Shown: one piece after another, positions 17,149 to 25,285 of the stretch
How the letters are laid out: every line of letters begins with the position of its first letter
Numbering within the stretch: position 1 is the first letter of the stretch
NCBI RefSeq assembly: GCF_004104055.1
Contig: NZ_QOVJ01000001.1
Coordinates: forward strand, 992,001 to 1,056,000
Direction: 5' to 3'
Origin: Leeuwenhoekiella aestuarii
Lineage (GTDB): Bacteria; Bacteroidota; Bacteroidia; Flavobacteriales; Flavobacteriaceae
Length of the DNA: 64,000 nucleotides
Notes under the pieces: generated by a model
What the model saw: only the letters and a program-made list of their open reading frames with translations
Databases searched by the model: none
Told to the model about the DNA's origin: nothing
Program-made: the position numbers and the translations under genes

Positions 17149-17823
17149 TTGGGAAGTAAAAATAAATTGAGACGCTTTCGCGAAAACGAAACATTTAGCA
17201 ACGTAATTCAGCCAAAACGAGAAGATTTGACTGATCAGGAATTTCCTTTAAAAGGAAACTGGAATCGTGATTTCTTTAAAAACGACAAGCCTATTGTTTT
17301 AGAATTAGGTTGTGGAAAAGGAGAATATACCGTGGGTCTGGCGCAACGCTATCCCGATAAAAATTTCTTGGGAATAGACATAAAAGGTGCGCGTTTTTGG
17401 CGTGGTGCAAAAACGGCTTTAGAAGAGAATATCACTAATGCCGGCTTTATGCGTACTCAGATCGAGTTGGTTGATAAGGCTTTTGCAGAAAATGAGATTT
17501 CTGAGATTTGGATCACATTCCCAGATCCGCAGATCAAGTATAAACGCACCAAGCACAGGATGACCAATCCTGATTTTCTTGCACGTTATAAAACCATTTT
17601 GAAATCAGATGGTGTGATGCATTTAAAAACAGACAGTGAGTTTATGCATGGTTATACATTGGGACTTCTTGAAGGAATGGGGTACGAGATTTTGTATGCA
17701 CATCACAATGTGTATATCAATCATTTAGCACCAGAAGAAGTGATAGGTATACAGACTTTTTATGAAAAACAGTATCTTGAAAAAGGTAAAGCGATAACTT
17801 ATATCAAATTCAAGATCAACTAA
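17149..17823 (+). CDS. trmB: tRNA (guanine-N7-)-methyltransferase
   Basis: This S-adenosylmethionine-dependent enzyme methylates N7 of guanosine 46 in the tRNA variable loop. The SAM-binding motif VLELGCGKGEYTVGLA is at about residues 50-65. The family block ITFPDPQIKYKRTKHRM, which forms the active-site loop, is intact, as is the C-terminal TFYEKQYLEKGKAITYIKF. The length (224 aa) is normal. Translation appears to start at TTG 17149, since no in-frame ATG precedes the conserved region. It is the first gene of a three-gene run with a LysE-type transporter and an ATL protein. Confidence 0.93.
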   Translation: MGSKNKLRRFRENETFSNVIQPKREDLTDQEFPLKGNWNRDFFKNDKPIVLELGCGKGEYTVGLAQRYPDKNFLGIDIKGARFWRGAKTALEENITNAGFMRTQIELVDKAFAENEISEIWITFPDPQIKYKRTKHRMTNPDFLARYKTILKSDGVMHLKTDSEFMHGYTLGLLEGMGYEILYAHHNVYINHLAPEEVIGIQTFYEKQYLEKGKAITYIKFKIN

Positions 17824-17829
17824 TTACTT

Positions 17830-18462
17830 TTGGAAATAACGAAGCTCTTTTTTATAACTTATTTTGCGGCTTTTCTGGGCGTACTTCCTCCCGGTCTTGT
17901 TAATATGTCGGTCGCAAAGACCTGTGTGCATCGCGGCATGCGTAACGGAGTTCTGGTTGCTATTGGAGCTTCAATCGTAGTTTTAATTCAGGCGTTTGTT
18001 GCTATTTTACTAGCACGTTATATTTTTAGTCATCCAGTTGTGCGGAACACGCTTTTACGCACAGGCATTGTAATTTTTGGAATACTGGCAGTATACTTTT
18101 TTATTGCTGCTAAAAAAAATAAGGTTAAAGAGGTTAAAATTCCTAAACACTCAGGGCGTCGCAGTTTTGCAAAAGGTGTTTTTGTGGCGGTGATCAACGT
18201 GTTGCCTATCCCGTATTTTTGTGCGCTTAGTGCAGCATTTAATGTGACTAGTGTGAGCAATAACGGTTGGATTGAAGTGGCTTTATTTACGCTAGCTGCG
18301 GCATCTGGGACATTCACGGCACTGTATTTATATGTAGTAGGTTTTAATCGCATTCAGCACGAGCCCCGCAATTTTGCAAAGTATTCTAATTATTTTATGG
18401 CAGCTTTGATGATAGTCTTAGTCGTGCTTACACTCATTCGTATGCTTTATGGCAAAGCCTGA
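17830..18462 (+). CDS. LysE-family transporter
   Basis: This inner-membrane protein of the LysE/RhtB amino-acid exporter superfamily has six hydrophobic helices. The family hallmark near the N terminus reads GVLPPGLVNMSVAKT (residues 17-31). A basic loop (KKNKVKEVKIPKHSGRRSF) precedes the second half. Substrate cannot be inferred. It begins at TTG 17830, 6 nt after trmB, and overlaps the following ATL gene by 14 nt, so the three genes form one operon. Confidence 0.85.
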   Translation: MEITKLFFITYFAAFLGVLPPGLVNMSVAKTCVHRGMRNGVLVAIGASIVVLIQAFVAILLARYIFSHPVVRNTLLRTGIVIFGILAVYFFIAAKKNKVKEVKIPKHSGRRSFAKGVFVAVINVLPIPYFCALSAAFNVTSVSNNGWIEVALFTLAAASGTFTALYLYVVGFNRIQHEPRNFAKYSNYFMAALMIVLVVLTLIRMLYGKA

Positions 18463-18808
18463 AACCCTCAATTTTTTTGAACGAGTTTATGATGTTGCAA
18501 GGCAAATTCCTTATGGAAAAGTAACTTCTTATGGTGCTATTGCCAGATGTCTGGGTGCTGCAAAAAGTGCAAGAATGGTAGGGTATGCTATGAATGGAGC
18601 TTCAGAAAAAGAGGATGTGCCGGCACACCGTGTTTTAAACCGAAACGGAGTTCTTACCGGTAAACATCATTTTCCCGGTACAGATCTTATGCAACAATTA
18701 CTAGAGAACGAAGGTCATATTATAAAAAATGACCAGATCCAGGATTTTAAAAAACACTTTTGGGATCCGGTTGTTGTGATAGGTTTCTACGCGCAAGACG
18801 ACCAATAA
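18449..18808 (+). CDS. Alkyltransferase-like (ATL) protein, MGMT fold without the active Cys
   Basis: This small protein of 119 aa has the DNA-binding fold of O6-alkylguanine-DNA alkyltransferases. The N-terminal block PYGKVTSYGAIAR and the helix-turn-helix SARMVGYAM, with the Arg that replaces the flipped base, are present. The motif that in active enzymes reads PCHRV is PAHRV here (Ala59), so alkyl transfer is impossible. ATL proteins of this kind bind alkylated bases and pass them to nucleotide excision repair. It overlaps the LysE gene by 14 nt. Confidence 0.9.
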   Translation: MAKPETLNFFERVYDVARQIPYGKVTSYGAIARCLGAAKSARMVGYAMNGASEKEDVPAHRVLNRNGVLTGKHHFPGTDLMQQLLENEGHIIKNDQIQDFKKHFWDPVVVIGFYAQDDQ

Positions 18809-18905
18809 CTCAAACTCAGTTTAAGGTGATTATGTATACCGGAAACCATTCAGTTTTCTGCCAATAGATAGGCAATAACTCTTTCGAGTTCTGAAGTTTT
18901 CGGCC

Positions 18906-18913
18906 TATATTTG
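18906..18913 (+). promoter_or_regulatory. Candidate -7 box for mrp-nfu
   Basis: TATATTTG is a perfect TAnnTTTG, followed by GCACC and the GTG start 31 nt later. The -33 region has no TTG. Confidence 0.45.
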
Positions 18914-18943
18914 CACCTTTAGAATCAATCCAAGTAAGACAAC

Positions 18944-20080
18944 GTGAAGTTAGAGAAACAAGCAATATTTAACGCGCTAAAAACCATAAGTGTACCCGGA
19001 GAAGGTGAAGATATGGTAACCAGTGGAGCTGTTACAAATGTGGTGACTTTTGGAGATGAAGTAATCGTAGATATCACGATTAAAAATCCCAGTTTACAAG
19101 CCAAGAAAAAAGCTGAAGTTGAGATTATGAAGGCTATTCATGCTGAAGTTCATATGAAAGCTCAGGTTAAGGTAAATGTTAGGGTTGATGCTCCCGAAAA
19201 AGCGCCTAAAAACGAAATTAAAGGAAAGCCCATTCCGGGAATTCAAAATATTATTGCAGTAGCTTCTGGTAAAGGAGGCGTAGGTAAATCTACAATAACT
19301 GCAAATCTTGCCGTGAGCCTGCAAAAGATGGGTTTTAAAGTGGGTATTCTTGATGCTGATATTTATGGGCCATCTATTCCCATTATGTTTGATGTGCAAG
19401 ATGAAAAACCACTTTCTGTAAAAGTTGATGGTAAACAAAAGATGAAACCTGTAGAAAGTTATGGGGTTAAGATTTTGTCAATTGGGTTTTTTACAAAACC
19501 AGATCAGGCAGTTGTGTGGCGTGGGCCTATGGCTTCAAAGGCATTGAATCAAATGATTTTTGATGCAGCCTGGGGAGAATTAGATTTTCTTTTGGTTGAC
19601 CTGCCTCCGGGAACAGGGGATATTCACTTGAGTATTGTGCAGGCCATGCCATTAACAGGGGCAGTTGTCGTGAGTACACCGCAAAATGTTGCTTTAGCAG
19701 ATGCTAAAAAAGGTGTTGCGATGTTTCAGCAAGACAGTATAAACGTGCCAGTATTAGGTATTGTAGAAAATATGGCATGGTTTACTCCAGAAGAATTACC
19801 AGAGAATAAATATTATATTTTCGGTAAAGAAGGTGCTAGTAATTTAGCTGAAGATTTAGGGGTACGTTTATTGGCTCAGATTCCGTTAGTGCAAAGCATT
19901 CGCGAAGGTGGTGATGTAGGACACCCTGCTGCTTTACAAAAAGATACTATATTAGCAGAAGCTTTTGAGACTATGACCCGTAATAGTGTTGAAGAATTAG
20001 TGAAGCGTAACGATAGTTTGCCTCCTACAGAAGCTGTAAAAATTACTACAATGGCAGGTTGTGCCGCTGTTAAAAAATAA
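18944..20080 (+). CDS. Mrp/ApbC-type Fe-S carrier ATPase
   Basis: This P-loop ATPase of the Mrp/NBP35 family assembles and delivers Fe-S clusters in the cytosol. An N-terminal MIP18/DUF59 domain (residues 5-80) precedes the ATPase. The deviant Walker A is ASGKGGVGKSTITANLA and the following switch motifs read DADIYGPSIP and LLVDLPPGTGD. The C-terminal CPxC found in many Mrp proteins is replaced here by NMAWFTPEELPENKYYIFG, with no cysteines. The start codon is GTG 18944. The nfu gene follows after 3 nt, which supports an Fe-S role. Confidence 0.93.
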   Translation: MKLEKQAIFNALKTISVPGEGEDMVTSGAVTNVVTFGDEVIVDITIKNPSLQAKKKAEVEIMKAIHAEVHMKAQVKVNVRVDAPEKAPKNEIKGKPIPGIQNIIAVASGKGGVGKSTITANLAVSLQKMGFKVGILDADIYGPSIPIMFDVQDEKPLSVKVDGKQKMKPVESYGVKILSIGFFTKPDQAVVWRGPMASKALNQMIFDAAWGELDFLLVDLPPGTGDIHLSIVQAMPLTGAVVVSTPQNVALADAKKGVAMFQQDSINVPVLGIVENMAWFTPEELPENKYYIFGKEGASNLAEDLGVRLLAQIPLVQSIREGGDVGHPAALQKDTILAEAFETMTRNSVEELVKRNDSLPPTEAVKITTMAGCAAVKK

Positions 20081-20083
20081 GTT

Positions 20084-20329
20084 ATGACAGATACAGAATT
20101 AAAAAGTAAGGTCGAAGCAGCATTAGAAGAAATTCGCCCGTTTTTACAAAGCGACGGTGGTGATATTGCCTTATTGAGTATAGAAGATGGTACTACGGTA
20201 AAGGTACAACTAGAAGGTGCTTGCGTGGGCTGTAGTGTAAACCAAATGACTTTGAAGAGCGGTGTTGAGATGACTATTAAAAAACACGCTCCACAGATAG
20301 AACATGTAATCAATGTGATGCCTAATTAA
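20084..20329 (+). CDS. NifU-domain (Nfu) Fe-S scaffold protein
   Basis: This is an 81-aa stand-alone NifU C-terminal domain that binds a labile Fe-S cluster and hands it to target proteins. The family motif reads LQSDGGDIALLSI, followed by GACVGCSVNQMTLKSGVE with the cluster ligands Cys47 and Cys50 (CxxC). It is co-transcribed with the Mrp-type ATPase (3-nt gap). The next 217 nt contain a palindromic motif, a hairpin repeat and a terminator. Confidence 0.93.
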   Translation: MTDTELKSKVEAALEEIRPFLQSDGGDIALLSIEDGTTVKVQLEGACVGCSVNQMTLKSGVEMTIKKHAPQIEHVINVMPN

Positions 20330-20340
20330 AAGGTTTTTTT

Positions 20341-20366
20341 TTACTTGATAATCGAGATTTAAATAA
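20341..20366. repeat. Dispersed TCGA-centred palindromic motif, copy 3
   Basis: TTACTTGATAATCGAGATTT sits 11 nt after the nfu stop. It is nearly identical to the copies at 3266 and 50849. Confidence 0.5.
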
Positions 20367-20402
20367 TCAGAGACTTTTCTCGTTCTAAAAATGCATTGTT
20401 CC

Positions 20403-20436
20403 GTACTACTTCACGGGCTTGCCCCGAAGTGGTTTT
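20403..20436. repeat. Hairpin-forming intergenic repeat
   Basis: CTTCACGGGCTTGCCCCGAAG forms a stem with one bulged A. The same layout (CTTGCCtCGAgGT followed by TTTTAC) recurs at 37189-37224. Elements of this look are familiar from flavobacterial intergenic regions. Confidence 0.45.
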
Positions 20437-20445
20437 CTATATAAG

Positions 20446-20477
20446 CCGGTAGAGAACATTCTTTACCGGTCTTTTTA
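20446..20477 (+). terminator. Rho-independent terminator of mrp-nfu
   Basis: CCGGTA / TACCGG stem with an inner GAGAA/TTCTT-like extension, followed by TCTTTTT. Confidence 0.7.
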
Positions 20478-20546
20478 TTTTATTATTTTAAATGTAAGAG
20501 TTACAGTTAATTCTTATATTTAACAAATTTTCTATACAATACTATT

Positions 20547-21458
20547 ATGAGTCATTCTAAAGGTCGAAGGTCTGCAATTCGCAATATTGCTTTAACTACT
20601 TCAGGTATTGGGCTGGGTTTTTCGGCAATAAGCTGTAAAACAGAATCTGATAATGCAACCGAAGAAACACCGATAGCCGAAACCGAGCAACCTTTAAAGG
20701 GAAATATAAATCATTCTGCGTGTTACTGGTGCTATAACAGTATTCCGCTAGATGATTTTGCAAAAAGCGCCGCAGATTTAGGGCTGAAAGGAATAGATCT
20801 TCTAACGCCTGAAGAGTGGGAAACCGTAGAAAAATACGGACTCAAATGTGCGGTAGCGACAGATACTTTTGCAAGCATTACAGATGGTTTTAACGACCCT
20901 GCAAATCATAAAGATTTACAAGAGAAATATAAAGGTCTTATAGGTAAAGCAAGCGCTCAAGGCATAAAGAACGTTATTGTCTTTTCTGGTAATCAAAGGG
21001 ATCTGACAGAAGAACAAGGTCTTGCAAATTGTACAGAAGGTCTTGCGCCTCTTGCAAAATATGCCGAAGAAAAAAATGTGGTGCTCATTATGGAACTGCT
21101 CAACAGTAAAATAGATCATAACGACTATCAATGTGATACTACACCGTGGGGTGTGAAATTGTGTGAGCGTCTGGGTTCTGAAAATTTTAAGTTGCTGTAC
21201 GATATTTATCATATGCAAATTATGGAAGGTGATGTGATTCGCACCATAAGCGATTATCATCAATATATTGCGCATTACCATACAGGTGGTGTTCCCGGTA
21301 GAAATGAGATTACAGATGTTCAGGAGCTCAACTATCCGGCGATTATGAAAGCTATTTTGGCAACCGGTTATGAGGGCTTTGTAGCACAAGAATTCATACC
21401 TACTTATGAAGATAAAATTGCGGCTTTAGATGAGGCTATTAAAATCTGTGACGTTTAG
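20547..21458 (+). CDS. TIM-barrel sugar isomerase/epimerase, hydroxypyruvate isomerase-like, lipoprotein
   Basis: This is a xylose isomerase-like TIM-barrel protein (AP endonuclease 2 family) close to hydroxypyruvate isomerase (Hyi). An N-terminal export signal ends in SAISC (Cys at about residue 29), and a low-complexity E/T-rich linker follows, indicating a lipoprotein. The barrel shows GLKGIDLLTPEEW, IMELLNSKIDH, LLYDIYHMQIMEGD (metal Glu/Asp/His region), HYHTGGVPGRNE and a final FVAQEFIP. Export is unusual for Hyi itself, so the true substrate may be different. Confidence 0.82.
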   Translation: MSHSKGRRSAIRNIALTTSGIGLGFSAISCKTESDNATEETPIAETEQPLKGNINHSACYWCYNSIPLDDFAKSAADLGLKGIDLLTPEEWETVEKYGLKCAVATDTFASITDGFNDPANHKDLQEKYKGLIGKASAQGIKNVIVFSGNQRDLTEEQGLANCTEGLAPLAKYAEEKNVVLIMELLNSKIDHNDYQCDTTPWGVKLCERLGSENFKLLYDIYHMQIMEGDVIRTISDYHQYIAHYHTGGVPGRNEITDVQELNYPAIMKAILATGYEGFVAQEFIPTYEDKIAALDEAIKICDV

Positions 21459-21540
21459 CTTTAACCCTACTATTTTACTAGGTTTTAAGGTATTAAAAAA
21501 AGGATTTTTCTTAATTTAGCGGGCTCTAATACTAGCTATT

Positions 21541-21861
21541 ATGCAAGATGTAACTATAACCGTGATCGACCGGGACGGAGTGGCTCACGCACTTGAGGCG
21601 CCAACTGATATGAATTTAAACCTGATGGAAGTTTGTAAGATGTATGAACTACCCGTAGAAGGTACCTGTGGCGGTATGGCTATGTGTGCATCTTGCCAGT
21701 GTTATGTGATTTCTGACCACAAACTAAATGAGATGGGCTACGATGAAGAAGCGATGCTTTCTGAAGCTTTTAATGTGGAAGAAAACAGTCGTTTGGGATG
21801 TCAGATACCCATCACACCAGATCTTAACGGACTTGAAGTGAAGTTAGCTCCTGAGAGTTAA
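21541..21861 (+). CDS. 2Fe-2S ferredoxin (adrenodoxin type)
   Basis: This electron carrier of 106 aa has the adrenodoxin/Isc-type 2Fe-2S fold. Cluster ligands are Cys43, Cys49, Cys52 and Cys87, i.e. C-x5-C-x2-C-x34-C, in GTCGGMAMCASCQCYV and SRLGCQIP. Redox partners are not visible nearby. It stands alone, followed by a terminator shared with the convergent SGNH hydrolase gene. Confidence 0.93.
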   Translation: MQDVTITVIDRDGVAHALEAPTDMNLNLMEVCKMYELPVEGTCGGMAMCASCQCYVISDHKLNEMGYDEEAMLSEAFNVEENSRLGCQIPITPDLNGLEVKLAPES

Positions 21862-21886
21862 GAACACTAAACTATATAAAAGAGCC

Positions 21887-21921
21887 GAGCCTTAAAAGTA
21901 TATGTTTTTAAGGCTCTTTTA
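21887..21921. terminator. Bidirectional terminator, ferredoxin/SGNH genes
   Basis: GAGCCTTAAAA / TTTTAAGGCTC forms an 11-bp stem with loop GTATATG, followed by TTTT. The minus-strand side includes the last codons of the SGNH gene. Confidence 0.8.
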
Positions 21922-22702
21922 CTTTCAATACGTTTTCAATAAAAGGTTTAATCCTGTTTACAATTTCTGTATTTGCTTTTTTAGAAAGATGTAAACCATC
22001 TTTGGCAATAAGGGTAGGTTCTGAAAGTCCACGTTTTGCTATTGTCGTAATATCTAAAAAAAAGACTTCGCGCTGTTTTGCTACTTCCTCAATAAAAGAA
22101 TTATAGGCGTTTACTTTCTTTGATATCCGTTTGGTATTGTTTTCTTTTTGTCCAAATGGAGTATACGCATAATCTGGTATTGAAATTACAAACACACCTT
22201 CAGCATTATTTTTAGTGTGATTAATGGCAAATTCCAGAAGTTGTATAAATTCGGTTTTAAATTGACTGAATGCTTTACGCTGGTACAAATTATTACTTCC
22301 TATGAGTAAGGTTGTAAAATCAAAATCTGAAGAAATATTTTTCAGTTTTAATGTATTGATCAAATCATCGGTACGCCAGCCGGCTTCAGCATAGCGGGTA
22401 AGTTGTACATCACGAGACTTGTTTTCATTTAAAAGATAAGCAAGTTGTACCGGAAAAGCACATTTATAGCAAACACTAGTTCCGGCAGTATAACTATCTC
22501 CCAATGCCAGATAAGTGATTTTATTTGCAACGTCAAAGGGTTTAATACTCTGGGTCTTGTCGTGAAATTGAAAATTTGTTTCAAACGAATGAATTATGGG
22601 CTTGCCCAGAGGTAGTTTGATTTTCTCTTGATTTTGGGCAAAAATGTTCCCGGATAGAAGAAAGCCTAAAGCAAGAATATAAACAACAAATTTACCCGGC
22701 AT
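21908..22702 (-). CDS. Secreted SGNH/GDSL hydrolase, paralogue 2
   Basis: This exported SGNH-fold esterase of 264 aa has a signal peptide ending near NIFAQ. Block I is YLALGDSYTAG (nucleophile Ser), block II/III LLIGSNNLYQR (Asn) and block V KDGLHLSKKANTEI (Asp and His). A CxxC pair (VCYKC) sits directly after block I. It is the sister of the gene 9 nt upstream, about half identical by eye, so the pair arose by tandem duplication. Unlike its sister it has no lipobox. Substrate unknown. Confidence 0.85.
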   Translation of the reverse strand: MPGKFVVYILALGFLLSGNIFAQNQEKIKLPLGKPIIHSFETNFQFHDKTQSIKPFDVANKITYLALGDSYTAGTSVCYKCAFPVQLAYLLNENKSRDVQLTRYAEAGWRTDDLINTLKLKNISSDFDFTTLLIGSNNLYQRKAFSQFKTEFIQLLEFAINHTKNNAEGVFVISIPDYAYTPFGQKENNTKRISKKVNAYNSFIEEVAKQREVFFLDITTIAKRGLSEPTLIAKDGLHLSKKANTEIVNRIKPFIENVLKVKEP

Positions 22703-22711
22703 AGTCTCGCT

Positions 22712-23437
22712 TTAATCTTTAATGATGGTGTTGACGATAGGAAGCAGTCGGTCTACAAACTCCGCATAAGCATCTTCAGAGGGGTGCAATCCATCTGAAG
22801 CTACGAGGTTAGGCTCAGCTATTCCCCTGCGGGTTATGTCTGTGATATTTAAAAATTTTACGCCGCGCTTTTCTGCAACTTCTTTTGCATGAGCATTGTA
22901 TTTATCCAATTCATCAGAAATCTGCTGCGGATTTGAAGTGGTCTGACCATAAGGGGTAAACGCATAATCTGGTATAGAAACAATTATAACGCGCTCTTTT
23001 TTGCCCTGAGCAAGAGTTATTGCAGTCGTTAAAAGTTGCGGGAATTCACTTTCATACACACTAAAAGGTGTTCTCTGAAATTGGTTATTAACCCCAATAA
23101 GTAAGGTGACAAAGTCATAAGTCTTATCAGGATTCTGATCTTCAATAGCTTTTATCAGATTATCTGTGCGCCATCCTGTTGTGGCGATTATATCTGTATG
23201 CACACTTTTATTAGTTAATTGCTCTAAGGCATTTTCTAATTGAATGGGAAATCTACAGGTATTGCAAACGCTTTCCCCTATGGTATAACTGTCACCCAAA
23301 GCCAGGTAGCTGTAATCTGAGTTTTCTTCCGCTATAGGAAGTTCTTCTATTGTACTGGTAGTTTCTTCAGTGACGCCACATCCTAGTAGAATGAGAATAG
23401 TAACTGCATTTAATATGTATAGTGTGTAATTTTTCAT
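22712..23437 (-). CDS. SGNH/GDSL hydrolase lipoprotein, paralogue 1
   Basis: This lipoprotein (lipobox LILLGC, Cys at about residue 20) has an SGNH hydrolase domain. Block I is YLALGDSYTIG, block III LLIGVNNQFQR and block V SDGLHPSEDAYAEF, so all catalytic residues are present. It has VCNTC after block I like its sister. It lies between the metallophosphoesterase gene (9 nt) and the second SGNH gene (9 nt) in a tight operon. Confidence 0.86.
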   Translation of the reverse strand: MKNYTLYILNAVTILILLGCGVTEETTSTIEELPIAEENSDYSYLALGDSYTIGESVCNTCRFPIQLENALEQLTNKSVHTDIIATTGWRTDNLIKAIEDQNPDKTYDFVTLLIGVNNQFQRTPFSVYESEFPQLLTTAITLAQGKKERVIIVSIPDYAFTPYGQTTSNPQQISDELDKYNAHAKEVAEKRGVKFLNITDITRRGIAEPNLVASDGLHPSEDAYAEFVDRLLPIVNTIIKD

Positions 23438-23446
23438 TTTAGCTTT

Positions 23447-24343
23447 TTATTCGGTTTGATAATCGCTGAGCTTTTGAGGCCCTTCTAATAAAATCCTCAC
23501 GATTTTAAGAACGCCCTCATCGTTAGTGGCAATCTGCCATTTTATAAGCGAGATTGCTCCATTTTCGATTTCTAAACCGGTTATGCTGCGTGGATGCACA
23601 CAGCTTCCATCATTAAAATAGGCAATATCTCCCGGTTCTGGAAATCTGGGGCGATGGGTATGCCCGGTAACCGTAAATTGATTGTCTCGCTGCGTGATCC
23701 ATTTTTTGGTACGCCGCTCTACCTTAATAAGTTCGTGATAGTTTTTTGCAGGACTGGTAGGATCTAAAATACCTGCTCCCTGTAGCGGTCGCCATAATAC
23801 GCGTACCATAAAACGATTAAAACGCCATGCGATATAATTCATCCAATCTGCCTGATGCCCGTGACAGAGAAACAATTCCTGTCCGGTTTCAGTATGCTTT
23901 AATATAAGAGCTTCGTTTACTGTTATCCCGGGAAAAAGCGGTTTGTCTGTGGCTGTTTTGCGGTCAAAAAAACTAAACAGATTTTTCTCAACATGGAGTT
24001 TATTCTTGTAAACCATGTCATGGTTTCCCCACAACAGATGCAATCTGTTTTCATTAAAAAATAGTTGCATCAAACCATAGACATTTTGATGCGATTCAAA
24101 AATAGTCGTGAAGTTTATATTCTCCCAAAGTTCATCACCGTCACCCAGCTCGCAATAAGTAAACCCATTTTTATAGTAGTGTTTTAAAGCGTGATAATAG
24201 ATGTTACGATTATTGGCAAAGTCGTCTGCGCTACTGTTATCTCCTCTGTGGCAATCGCTAAACAAGATAAACTTGCTAGAGTCTGAAAACGGAATTACCG
24301 GTGCATTTTTAAACGCTCGGTCAAAACGAGATATAAACGACAT
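23447..24343 (-). CDS. Calcineurin-like metallophosphoesterase
   Basis: This two-metal phosphoesterase of 298 aa shows all metal blocks: DCHRGD (D-x-H form), GDGDELWEN (GDxxD), GNHD, CHGHQAD and GHTHRPRF. The layout resembles UDP-2,3-diacylglucosamine hydrolase-like and YfkN-like cytosolic phosphoesterases, but the substrate cannot be fixed. There is no signal peptide. It is the first gene of the operon with the two SGNH hydrolases. Confidence 0.86.
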   Translation of the reverse strand: MSFISRFDRAFKNAPVIPFSDSSKFILFSDCHRGDNSSADDFANNRNIYYHALKHYYKNGFTYCELGDGDELWENINFTTIFESHQNVYGLMQLFFNENRLHLLWGNHDMVYKNKLHVEKNLFSFFDRKTATDKPLFPGITVNEALILKHTETGQELFLCHGHQADWMNYIAWRFNRFMVRVLWRPLQGAGILDPTSPAKNYHELIKVERRTKKWITQRDNQFTVTGHTHRPRFPEPGDIAYFNDGSCVHPRSITGLEIENGAISLIKWQIATNDEGVLKIVRILLEGPQKLSDYQTE

Positions 24344-24428
24344 AGAGCTTTTTAAGCTAAAGATACAAATAACGCCAGAAGCGAAAGCGTTCTTCGTGTC
24401 TTAAACAGCCCTGAAATTAATCTGAAAA

Positions 24429-25205
24429 TTAGGCTGAAACCTTGTCGTTGATTTCTTGCTCGATACCACTCCAGAGTACAATGCGTCGCTTTAAGGCTTC
24501 AATAGCAGTATGCTTTACTTCTTCCCATTTGAGGGAGTCTGTACCGCAAAGTTCATCGACCATTTGTAACGCCATCGGACCGTGCTCGTCTCCATCTAAT
24601 TCAATGTGACGGTCAAAGTAATATTTAAAATGTGTCAAATCTTGTTTGGGGAAATTCTTCTGTATCTCAGTGATGATTTTACCAAACATATCCGGTATAA
24701 GATCTTCACGGCCAAAAGTGAAAGCTGCGGCTATTTTATGCGGTTTACCTTCAGCAATAATCTCAAAAGTAAATCGTAAAAATTCTTTTACACTTTCAGG
24801 GATGTCGCTTACTGCAATAACCAGAAAGATATCGGTGCCGTGTGTGATATGATTTAAAAAGGTATTGATCTGCTCTAAAGAGGCATCAGACTTTTTCATC
24901 GCGTCCAGATACATTTCAAAATGGCTTTGGCGTTTACCTTCCATATTGATATCTGTTTCTTCTGCGAGAACAATCTCATTAATCAGGTATCTAATTTCAG
25001 GGTTCCCTATAGGATACCACGGAGTAGAAACTTTAGTGAGGTCAAATTGTAATGCTTTGAGTAAAGACATAAAGTCCCATACCGCAAAAACATGATGCTG
25101 CATGAATGCTTGTAAATCTGCCGGAGTGCGTAGATTTTTATATAGGCTGTGATTTAAAAGCTCATCTTGGTATGGAGCGATAGCTTTATAGATGTACTTA
25201 CTCAT
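24429..25205 (-). CDS. DUF3050 protein, possible haem-oxygenase-like fold
   Basis: This is a soluble helical protein of 258 aa of the DUF3050 family, with no established function. Conserved-looking polar positions lie on successive helices: QHHVFAVWDFMSLLKALQ, LAEETDINMEGK with SHFEMY, FEIIAEGKPHKIAAAF, and RHIELDGDEHGPMA. This E/H/D/H spacing resembles the haem-oxygenase-like diiron (HDO) oxidases, which is an inference by pattern only. It stands alone between the metallophosphoesterase operon and the acyl-CoA dehydrogenase. Confidence 0.8.
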   Translation of the reverse strand: MSKYIYKAIAPYQDELLNHSLYKNLRTPADLQAFMQHHVFAVWDFMSLLKALQFDLTKVSTPWYPIGNPEIRYLINEIVLAEETDINMEGKRQSHFEMYLDAMKKSDASLEQINTFLNHITHGTDIFLVIAVSDIPESVKEFLRFTFEIIAEGKPHKIAAAFTFGREDLIPDMFGKIITEIQKNFPKQDLTHFKYYFDRHIELDGDEHGPMALQMVDELCGTDSLKWEEVKHTAIEALKRRIVLWSGIEQEINDKVSA

Positions 25206-25285
25206 GCAAAAATAATTTTCTGCAAAATTAGAAAATTCAATTTGACTATATGCTATTTTAACCCTTGATTTCGCTATTAAAACTA

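Noticed and set aside
18449-18808. Active O6-methylguanine-DNA methyltransferase
   Set aside because: The active-site Cys is Ala (PAHRV), so it is an ATL protein.
19876-20313. Antisense frame across mrp and nfu
   Set aside because: Spans two well-supported genes in the opposite strand without any family pattern.
20916-21389. 157-codon frame antisense to the TIM-barrel isomerase
   Set aside because: Composition (H, I, N, T rich) is that of an antisense shadow; no start context or family pattern.
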